Shown here: positions 7,901 to 16,100 of the stretch, in pieces
Position numbering within the stretch: position 1 is the first letter of the stretch
How the letters are laid out: every line of letters begins with the position of its first letter
Assembly (NCBI RefSeq): GCF_028736155.1
Contig: NZ_CP117879.1
Coordinates: 2,480,001-2,544,000 of the forward strand
DNA length: 64,000 nucleotides
From: Flavobacterium sp. KACC 22763
Lineage (GTDB): Bacteria > Bacteroidota > Bacteroidia > Flavobacteriales > Flavobacteriaceae
Reading direction: 5' to 3'
Translations under genes and position numbers: made by a program
Notes under the pieces: model-generated
What the model was told of the DNA's origin: nothing
The model's database searches: none
Seen by the model: the letters and a program-made list of their open reading frames with translations, nothing else

Positions 7901-10596
7901 TTACCAACCCAAATGCAGATAAAAACTTTAAAGACACTTATTTAAAAACTATTGGTACAGAAGACAACCCAATGTACTTTAGATTTTTGCTTAATATGGT
8001 AAGCCCAAACCCAATAGCTGGAGGAAACATAGACAAATATGATTATGTCACGGGTTACGTAAGAAGAGAAGGCACTTGCGGCTTTTTTCAAAATCCAAGC
8101 AACGGAAAAAAATATGCCTCTATTCCACTTCAAAAAGTTGGTGAGGGAGATAAATTTAGTTCTAAAGACGACAAAGACACCAATCCAATACAAAAAGCTG
8201 GGTGGAATTTTGGTAGACAAAATTTAAACAGATTAGTTTACAGCATGAATAACGAAGAAAACACTGATGATGTAAAAGGTGTTGTCATGCAGTTAATTGG
8301 ATGGATGCCTGCTCTTTTAGAAATTTTTCAGGGTCCAAATGGAAAATTAAAACAGACTGGAATTGCTCGTAATTTCATAACTGGAAAATCTTGGATTCGT
8401 CTGATGAATACAAATGGACATAAAATTGGAGGTGGCAGCAGAGTTAAAAAGGTTGCACTTAACGATCAATGGAACATCATGACTGAAAATGCAACTAATG
8501 ATCTTTATAAACAATCTTATGGGCAAACTTACAATTATAACGATAAAAATGGAAACTCATCTGGAGTTGCAACTTATGAGCCATTAGGTTCTAAAGAAAA
8601 TCCATTTGTAAAGCCTTTCTATGATAAAAACAAAAGAGATCTTCTCTTAGGACCTGATAGCGATAACTATGTTGAAGAACCTTTGGGCGAATCATTTTTC
8701 CCTTCTCCGAAAATAACCTACAGCAGGGTAACTGTTGCAAATCTTCCGAGAAAAAATGAAGCAGAGAACAAAGAAGTCAAAAAGCATGCAACGGGCTCTG
8801 TTGTAACTGAATTCTATACTTCAAGAGACTTTCCTACTATTGTGGACAAAACATCATTGTCTTCAAATTTTGACACTTCAAATGTTTTAGCAAATCTTTT
8901 AAATTTAAATGTTAAGAATCATATTGCGATGTCTCAAGGCTTCTCTATTCATACCAATGATATGGATGGAAAAATGAAAAATCAGAGAGTTTATGGAGAA
9001 GGACAAACGCAAGCTATTTCAGGGGTAGACTACAATTACAGTACTGTTTCAAATCCTCAAAGTCCAAATTCTGGAAGACTAAACAACACTATAGAAACTG
9101 TAGATTCTCAAGGAAATATCTCTAAAAAATTAGTTGGAGTTGACTATGATGTTATTAACGATTTTAGAGAAAACACTTCGACAACTACAACAGCTGGTAT
9201 TCACTTTAATATTGCAACCCTTCCTATTACAATATTTGTTATTGTGGTTCCCACTCCAATTCCGAGTTATACAAAACATGAAAGTCAGATAAGAACTGCA
9301 ACAACGACAAAAGTAATTCATAGTACAGGAATACTTTCTGAAAAAGTCGCATACGATTCTGGATCTAAAGTTTCTACTAAAAACTTGGCTTGGGATGCTG
9401 AAACAGGAGAAATTTTACTGACCCAAACCACTAATGAATACGACGATAATTATTTCAGCTTTAATTTCCCTGCCTATTGGAAATACCGAGGAATGGGTCA
9501 GACTTCAAAAAATGCAGAATTCACTATTGGAATTGAGCCATTAAACGGAAGTTATAAATTCGCTTCTGCCAGCACCTCTCAAAATAAACCTTCTGACTAT
9601 TTAATTAATGGTGATGAAGTATGGGTAACTGGGCGTGATAATGAAAATGCCAAACTCCTCATAAGAGCTTGGGCTGTAAAAGTTTCTGACACCGATTTCA
9701 AACTTATTGATTCGAAAGGAAAACTGATTCAAGATGTTAAGACCGAAGGAAAAATTAAAGTAATCCGTTCGGGTTATCGCAATATGCAGACAGCAGGTAT
9801 GGCAAGTGTAACCTCTATGAAGAATCCGCTGTATAATTATGATGCAAACAATCAGATTACAGGAATAAAATCAAATATTGGAAATACTCCTTTCCAATCA
9901 AATGATTCATCAAATAGAATTGTGAATGCTTCGGCTGTCGAATACAATGATATCTGGCCTGCGCAATGTGAATGCAATTTGCCAAAAATGGTATTCGATA
10001 CTCAAGGAAATCTAAAGTTTGGATTTGAAAATGCAGCAACTGAAGATAGCGATTCTGACCTTTCTTACAATCCGTACTTATACAATATTCTTGGAAACTG
10101 GAGAGCCGAAAGATCTTATGCTTTCTTAACAGGTAGAAATTCTACAGAAGATCCTACTCCACGTAAAACCGGATTCTTTACAGATTTCTTTCCGTTCTAT
10201 GTTTTGGATGCTAACTTAATTTGGCAGATTTCAACTGACAATAAACAGAAATGGACACCAGCCTCTCAGGTTACACAATATAATCCTTACGGCCAAGAAA
10301 TAGAAAACAAAGACGCTTTAGACCGATACTCCTCTGCCCTATATGGTTATAACAATCGTTTCCCTGTCGCTGTAGGCTCTAATACAGAATACCGCGAATT
10401 GGCCTCAGACGGGTTTGAAGATTATGATAGCAACCTTAAAGACTGCGACAAAGCATCACATTTTGATTATAAAGCGCAATTGAGAAAAAATGAAATAAGC
10501 ATTTCTTCTGACCAATCACATACAGGAAGAAAGAGTTTACGGGTTGCACCTAACCAAAAAACCGTAGTTAAAAAACAGGTTATTTCTTGTAATTAA
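4954..10596 (+). CDS. Giant exported SpvB/Rhs-N-like protein (1880 aa)
   Basis: A lysine-rich n-region and hydrophobic core (residues 1-35, TVAIYLALMILLETAQ) form a Sec signal. Residues 50-105 carry DLASGDFNYNIPIMDVGGYP, then LNLAYNSG and GLGWNLDVGQINRQVRG. This is the beginning of the SpvB/Rhs shell as seen in TcB-type and Bacteroidota Rhs proteins. The rest is beta-rich and Gly/Asn/Lys-rich, with many Y-x-Y motifs, but lacks both the canonical YD-repeat run and the Rhs-associated core. It ends in KSLRVAPNQKTVVKKQVISCN without a type IX sorting domain that I can recognise. The core-bearing half appears to be the 3746-residue protein downstream, so this could be the first half of a split Rhs shell (inference). 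Start ATG overlaps the lipoprotein stop. Confidence 0.75.
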   Translation: MIKQKKVSKFKKTVAIYLALMILLETAQPMQIYALTNGPSQPEFEAFTPIGTSDMVDLASGDFNYNIPIMDVGGYPLNLAYNSGVTMDQEASWVGLGWNLDVGQINRQVRGLPDDFNGDEMIYENNLKPNITIGADFNVFGTAFGVKEASAKASAGLGVKYNNYDGIGVSSSFGLSYQVSDNLSVGMNISSSATEGVSVSPSVSFSKKLKETKDNDYFLGTNVGVSYNSRKGIEGFTLSNSTSRTFNKTSTDFKTKGSASEQLTSGSVSFVDASFTPTKRVGMKSSNYMFSVNVEGEIWGIEPGMKFSGYVTSQGIKDSEKHKIEKAYGFENTYNAGKSDVLDFNREKDRTFNKNTTSLPITNNTYDVYSIQGQGISGMYRPYKSQVGYVYDNETKDETSGGSLGLEFGAGGGVHVGVDATVTLGNSKSNVWENLNPALGRFREKKSGNRPDYEKVFFKNIGGNHVDQELGLLQNNLGGYSPVKLNIEGGKFSRKTSQKYYKNTGTNAIAETGSIIRTKRLSRNQSIERLNRLEASQFGFTKYENSNQFSPYSVKGKQDHHTSEIKITKDGGERYIYGRAAYNSIKKEVTFDVGNSNPNYQKGLVKYTPGVDNSPNNKQTGDRYFNRTTTPAYAHTYLLTSVLSSDYQDLTDDGPSDDDLGTYTKFKYQNKSGANAYKWRVPFAKDSVNYDEGLRSSAKDNKGNYLYGEKELLYIKQIETKTHIAIFHISERNDGYGVADENGGRGDNSKMYKLDKISLYSKPEYLAKGDKAIPIKEAYFEYDYSLCQGIDNNKNKDIAQQKGQQGKLTLTKVYFTYKNSKMGKFTPYVFKYAPASLTQKADGSDQPDYNISEDTNHNPLYDMKAYDVWGGYKPSEKNLNGSTTGKLSNAEFPFVDQNDRETADKYASVWHLKSIKLPSGGLIEVNFEADDYAFVQDKQAMQMFKVVGSGNQTPSNANAIDSSIKTATLGDYVYVEIDKDFDITNPNADKNFKDTYLKTIGTEDNPMYFRFLLNMVSPNPIAGGNIDKYDYVTGYVRREGTCGFFQNPSNGKKYASIPLQKVGEGDKFSSKDDKDTNPIQKAGWNFGRQNLNRLVYSMNNEENTDDVKGVVMQLIGWMPALLEIFQGPNGKLKQTGIARNFITGKSWIRLMNTNGHKIGGGSRVKKVALNDQWNIMTENATNDLYKQSYGQTYNYNDKNGNSSGVATYEPLGSKENPFVKPFYDKNKRDLLLGPDSDNYVEEPLGESFFPSPKITYSRVTVANLPRKNEAENKEVKKHATGSVVTEFYTSRDFPTIVDKTSLSSNFDTSNVLANLLNLNVKNHIAMSQGFSIHTNDMDGKMKNQRVYGEGQTQAISGVDYNYSTVSNPQSPNSGRLNNTIETVDSQGNISKKLVGVDYDVINDFRENTSTTTTAGIHFNIATLPITIFVIVVPTPIPSYTKHESQIRTATTTKVIHSTGILSEKVAYDSGSKVSTKNLAWDAETGEILLTQTTNEYDDNYFSFNFPAYWKYRGMGQTSKNAEFTIGIEPLNGSYKFASASTSQNKPSDYLINGDEVWVTGRDNENAKLLIRAWAVKVSDTDFKLIDSKGKLIQDVKTEGKIKVIRSGYRNMQTAGMASVTSMKNPLYNYDANNQITGIKSNIGNTPFQSNDSSNRIVNASAVEYNDIWPAQCECNLPKMVFDTQGNLKFGFENAATEDSDSDLSYNPYLYNILGNWRAERSYAFLTGRNSTEDPTPRKTGFFTDFFPFYVLDANLIWQISTDNKQKWTPASQVTQYNPYGQEIENKDALDRYSSALYGYNNRFPVAVGSNTEYRELASDGFEDYDSNLKDCDKASHFDYKAQLRKNEISISSDQSHTGRKSLRVAPNQKTVVKKQVISCN

Positions 10597-10610
10597 AATT
10601 AACCAAACAG

Positions 10611-13043
10611 ATGAAAATTACCTATAAATTAGTTTTTACCCTTTTAAGTTTTTTTATTTTTTCTATCTCTTTTTCTCAAAATACATCTGAGAAATCAAAT
10701 GATTTTGATGTCATTAAGTTAAGATCTATTTTAAAGAAACGAGGTGTTGCGGATAAAGATTTACCAAAAGAAATGAATGCTTTTCGTACTAGACAACAAA
10801 AAATTAATCGAGCACAAAAAACTAAAAATCTTTCGAATAAAAAAGTGGCTACACAAAAAAATACGTTAGCTATAAACAGTACGAATATTTCAACTTTGCG
10901 TTCAGCAGCGGCTTCGTGTGTTATAGATGCTAATGAGCGTGGAGGTTACATCATGCTCTCTAATTATGAAATCCTTGTCTCCACCACACCTGTTACCGCT
11001 TCTTTAAGCGGAACATATTTCCCCTCCAATGTATACACCTACAGCTGGAGTCTATTAGATCCTCAAGGAGCATTGGTTAGTAACAGTACAGATCAAAATT
11101 TTACTTTCACTCCAAGTACATTAGGAGAATATACAATTGAACTTGTACTTACAGATCAAAATGGATGTACAACATTTTATGATAATGCTGTCAGGTCTCT
11201 TGATGAATGCGGTATTACTGAAAATGAACGTTCTTTTGGAATAATGGCCCCTGGCGATTATTCAAATTCCACAACGTCATTAAATATGAACCAAGCTTAT
11301 GAACTAACAGCAGAATTCTGGCGCACCCAAAATTATTCAAATCTTACTTTTGATTGGAACCTTTACAGTCCCAATGGCACATTAATAACAAGGGGGACCT
11401 CTGCTGAATTTCCAATCACGCTTTCAGTGCCAGGCTACCATAAAGTACTTTTAAATGTCACTGATAATCTTACGGGGTGTAAGGCAACTAATTCTAAAGT
11501 AATTATTTCTCTAATGTCTGGAAGTTGTACAGAAGAAAATCCAAAATCAGAAATTGTAAAAGGGCTTTTATTAAATGTAGTGAAAAAATTAGCCGCAAGG
11601 ACATTAATGGGTGAGACAGACCAACAAATCAACAATAATGGCCCAGGTTCAGATTTTAGTAGTTTATTACCCTATTTAAAAAATAATACTGGAACCTCTT
11701 TTTACAACTATGTAAGCAATAGAGAACAAAACTTCAATACGGGCTATTTGTCTGAAATAAAATTTTCATTTTCTCCTGACAGACAATATGATGTTCGTTT
11801 CTATATGGGATATGGAATTGCGCCTTTTCAACCTGAATATGAAACAGTTGAAGAACTCTATGAGAGAATTGAATATGAATTGTATTTAAATACTAGCCAA
11901 TACATCTCTTATAACGAACAGTTAAATTCTTGCAATGTGAGCTTGCCTACAAGGATGGCTAATGGATCTTCTCCCTTATTTGATCCCGATGATTGTAGAG
12001 CAAAATCAGAAATTGTTAATATCGATTTTTGCCCTTCAAACTGTGATCCAGTTACAGGAATCATTAAAATTATAAAAGACACCGGTTATCCATTCCAATT
12101 TTCAAATTCTGGCATTACGTCTGTGTTAGCATGTAATGAAACAGCTTTTCCAAATAAATTTTACGCCAATACACAAACACTAAGCATAGGAACTAAATTA
12201 TTTGCAAACCAGAGTTTATCAACTCCTGTACCTGTAAGTAATAGCTTTGCATGGTATAAAGCCCAAGATAATACCGTTGCTTATAAAATTGATGCAACAG
12301 GTAAAATAACCGATATCTATTCTTGCTCTACTTCTACTTGCGATAAAAGATTCTTAGATTATGTTACAGTTGTAGCTCAAGAACCAATTACTCTTAACTA
12401 TTTCCTTCCAAACGGAACAGAGGTTAATAAAACTTTTGAGCCTGTACCAAGAGGAGGAGATCAAACCTATACATTTTCAGTTGCTGCTTGTATCAGTGAA
12501 ACTTCACTTACAATTGATGGCCCCGTTTTAAACAAAACCGTTGCATGGAACGACAATCAAAATTGCTGTCAAACTGCTATGGCAAAAGCATTCCGATTTT
12601 CTACACCAGGAAGAGATAGTGCAAGCGAAGCGTGTCCTGCAATAACTTTCCCTGATACCTTTTACGCTGCTTCTAATTCCTTAGGAATTGGAACCCAGCT
12701 TTATCTTGATGCGCAGTTAAAAAACAAAGTAGGAAGCGGAAACACCTGGCGTAAAGAAGGAATTGATGGATATACGATTAGAATCGCTAATGATGGTACG
12801 GTAGCAGAATTCAGCAATTGTGGAGTAGAAGAGCCAACTACAACTACATATGGATATCGTGCCATGCATCCTTACGAGCATACAGGTACTGATTATGTTA
12901 TTTACATAGACGCAAACGGAGTCCAGCGACAAATTGATCTGCCAAGAGCAGGAGCAGGAGAAGATATTGAAACTGCACCCTGTGTAGAAATAGTAGCCAG
13001 AAGCATTGTAACCCATGCAGGAGTTACAACATGCACACCATAA
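10611..13043 (+). CDS. Exported PKD/Ig-like repeat protein with two copies of a C-terminal module
   Basis: 810 residues. Residues 1-22 are a signal peptide (LLSFFIFSISFSQ). A basic linker follows, then two PKD/Ig-like folds at about 105-200 and 205-305 (YTYSWSLLDPQGALVS with FTPSTLGEYTIELVLTD, and LTFDWNLYSPNGTLI with PGYHKVLLNVTD). A middle region of unknown type comes next. The last 320 residues hold two copies of a module also found at the end of the next protein: one near 493-580 (YPFQFSNSG to YSCSTSTC), one near 659-740 (FRFSTPGRDSASEACP to FSNC), with IGTQLYLDAQL and VGSGNTW as shared landmarks. It starts 14 bases after the 1880-residue gene. Likely a surface or periplasmic scaffold; no enzymatic motif is visible. 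Confidence 0.7.
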   Translation: MKITYKLVFTLLSFFIFSISFSQNTSEKSNDFDVIKLRSILKKRGVADKDLPKEMNAFRTRQQKINRAQKTKNLSNKKVATQKNTLAINSTNISTLRSAAASCVIDANERGGYIMLSNYEILVSTTPVTASLSGTYFPSNVYTYSWSLLDPQGALVSNSTDQNFTFTPSTLGEYTIELVLTDQNGCTTFYDNAVRSLDECGITENERSFGIMAPGDYSNSTTSLNMNQAYELTAEFWRTQNYSNLTFDWNLYSPNGTLITRGTSAEFPITLSVPGYHKVLLNVTDNLTGCKATNSKVIISLMSGSCTEENPKSEIVKGLLLNVVKKLAARTLMGETDQQINNNGPGSDFSSLLPYLKNNTGTSFYNYVSNREQNFNTGYLSEIKFSFSPDRQYDVRFYMGYGIAPFQPEYETVEELYERIEYELYLNTSQYISYNEQLNSCNVSLPTRMANGSSPLFDPDDCRAKSEIVNIDFCPSNCDPVTGIIKIIKDTGYPFQFSNSGITSVLACNETAFPNKFYANTQTLSIGTKLFANQSLSTPVPVSNSFAWYKAQDNTVAYKIDATGKITDIYSCSTSTCDKRFLDYVTVVAQEPITLNYFLPNGTEVNKTFEPVPRGGDQTYTFSVAACISETSLTIDGPVLNKTVAWNDNQNCCQTAMAKAFRFSTPGRDSASEACPAITFPDTFYAASNSLGIGTQLYLDAQLKNKVGSGNTWRKEGIDGYTIRIANDGTVAEFSNCGVEEPTTTTYGYRAMHPYEHTGTDYVIYIDANGVQRQIDLPRAGAGEDIETAPCVEIVARSIVTHAGVTTCTP

Positions 13044-13126
13044 ACTGCAGTCAATTGCATATTAGATAGTGTTTTTAAAATACAATAGGTCTATAATAAA
13101 TTAAAATTATAACACGCATTTTTAAA

Positions 13127-16100
13127 ATGAAAAAACATCTGCTATTGTTAGCTTTCATAATTTTTAATTCAATGGTTTTGCGAGCTCAAGACTGTCCAGC
13201 AATTGTTGGATCAATAAAAGGTAGCTCTCCATCCTATCCTGCAATCTGCGAAGCAAATGTTATTGCAACCCCTTCGACTCAGAGCATTTTCTCTGGAGAA
13301 GCTACATCCATTAGCTTAACAACCTCTAAAATCGGGACTGTATTTTCATGGACTGTGGTTCAGACAGGAGTAACCGGAGCTTCATCAGGAAGTGGCGCAT
13401 CAATTGCTCAAACTCTAGCCAATATTGGTGGTGCAGATGGAACGGCAATTTACACCGTAACACCTAAATTAGGGAACTGCTCAGGCACGCCAATCAATAT
13501 TACGATTACTGTAAAATCATTATATAAAAACTTAGTAGCAAGCGGAACTTTCACTAAAAATAACTGTGGAGCTGGAGGGACAGGTTCAACCGTAACCTAC
13601 ACTGTTAACGCAGGAACATACAGCGCTTCAACGCAAGCAGAAGCTGACACGCTGGCGCAGAATGACGTAAATGCAAACGGGCAGACATACGCCAATACCA
13701 ACGGAACCTGCACTTTTGTAAATGTGGCAAAAAGCGGAACCTATACGAAAAACAACTGCGGAACTGGAGGGACAGGATCTTCTGTAACCTACACCGTGGC
13801 TGCGGGAACATACAGGGCTTCAACGCAGGCAGCCGCTGACACGCTGGCGCAGAATGACGTAAATGCAAACGGGCAGACATACGCAAATAATAACGGCACA
13901 TGTACTTTTAAAAATGTTGCCAAAAGCGGAACCTATACGAAAAACAACTGCGGAGCTGGAGGGACAGGATCTTCTGTAACCTACACCGTGGCTGCGGGAA
14001 CATACAGCGCTTCAACGCAGGCAGCCGCTGACACGCTGGCGCAGAATGACGTAAATGCAAACGGGCAGACATACGCAAACAATAACGGCACATGTACTTT
14101 TAAAAACGTTGTCAAAAGCGGAACCTATACGAAAAACAACTGCGGAGCTGGAGGAACAGGATCTTCTGTAACCTACACCGTGGCTGCGGGAACATACAGC
14201 GCTTCAACGCAGGCAGCCGCTGACACGCTGGCGCAGAATGACGTAAATGCAAACGGGCAGACATACGCAAATACCAACGGAACCTGCACTTTTGTAAACG
14301 TTGCCAAAAGCGGAACCTATACGAAAAACAACTGCGGAACTGGAGGAACAGGATCTTCTGTAACCTACACTGTCGCAGCGGGAACATACAGCGCTTCAAC
14401 GCAGGCAGCCGCTGACACGCTGGCGCAGAATGACGTAAATGCAAACGGGCAGACATACGCCAATACCAACGGAACCTGCACTTTTGTAAACGTTGTCAAA
14501 AGCGGAACCTATACGAAAAACAACTGCGGAGCTGGAGGAACAGGATCTTCTGTAACCTACACCGTGGCTGCGGGAACATACAGCGCTTCAACGCAGGCAG
14601 CCGCTGACACGCTGGCGCAGAATGACGTAAATGCAAACGGGCAGACATACGCAAATACCAACGGAACCTGCACTTTTGTAAATGTGGCAAAAAGCGGAAC
14701 CTATACGAAAAACAACTGCGGAACTGGAGGGACAGGATCTTCTGTAACCTACACCGTGGCTGCGGGAACATACAGCGCTTCAACGCAGGCAGCCGCTGAC
14801 ACGCTGGCGCAGAATGACGTAAATGCAAACGGGCAGACATACGCAAATAATAACGGCACATGTACTTTTAAAAATGTTGCCAAAAGCGGAACCTATACGA
14901 AAAACAACTGCGGAGCTGGAGGAACAGGATCTTCTGTAACCTACACCGTGGCTGCGGGAACATACAGCGCTTCAACGCAGGCAGCCGCTGACACGCTGGC
15001 GCAGAATGACGTAAATGCAAACGGGCAGACATACGCAAACAATAACGGCACATGTACTTTTAAAAACGTTGCCAAAAGCGGAACCTATACGAAAAACAAC
15101 TGCGGAGCTGGAGGGACAGGATCTTCTGTAACCTACACCGTGGCTGCGGGAACATACAGCGCTTCAACGCAGGCAGCCGCTGACACGCTTGCGCAGAATG
15201 ACGTAAATGCAAACGGGCAGACATACGCAAACAATAACGGCACATGTACTTTTAAAAACGTTGCCAAAAGCGGAACCTATACGAAAAACAACTGCGGAGC
15301 TGGAGGGACAGGATCTTCTGTAACCTACACCGTGGCTGCGGGAACATACAGCGCTTCAACGCAGGCAGCCGCTGACACGCTGGCGCAGAATGACGTAAAT
15401 GCAAACGGGCAGACATACGCAAATAATAACGGAACCTGCACTTTTGTAAACGTGGCAAAAAGCGGAACCTATACGAAAAACAACTGCGGAACTGGAGGGA
15501 CAGGATCTTCTGTAACCTACACTGTCGCAGCGGGAACATACAGCGCTTCAACGCAGGCAGCCGCTGACACGCTGGCGCAGAATGACGTAAATGCAAACGG
15601 GCAGACATACGCAAACAATAACGGCACATGTACTTTTAAAAACGTTGCCAAAAGCGGAACCTATACGAAAAACAACTGCGGAGCTGGAGGAACAGGATCT
15701 TCTGTAACCTACACTGTCGCAGCGGGAACATACAGCGCTTCAACGCAGGCAGCCGCTGACACGCTGGCGCAGAATGACGTAAATGCAAACGGGCAGACAT
15801 ACGCAAACAATAACGGCACATGTACTTTTAAAAACGTTGCCAAAAGCGGAACCTATACGAAAAACAACTGCGGAGCTGGAGGGACAGGATCTTCTGTAAC
15901 CTACACCGTGGCTGCGGGAACATACAGCGCTTCAACGCAGGCAGCCGCTGACACGCTGGCGCAGAATGACGTAAATGCAAACGGGCAGACATACGCAAAT
16001 AATAACGGAACCTGCACTTTTGTAAACGTGGCAAAAAGCGGAACCTATACGAAAAACAACTGCGGAACTGGAGGGACAGGATCTTCTGTAACCTACACTG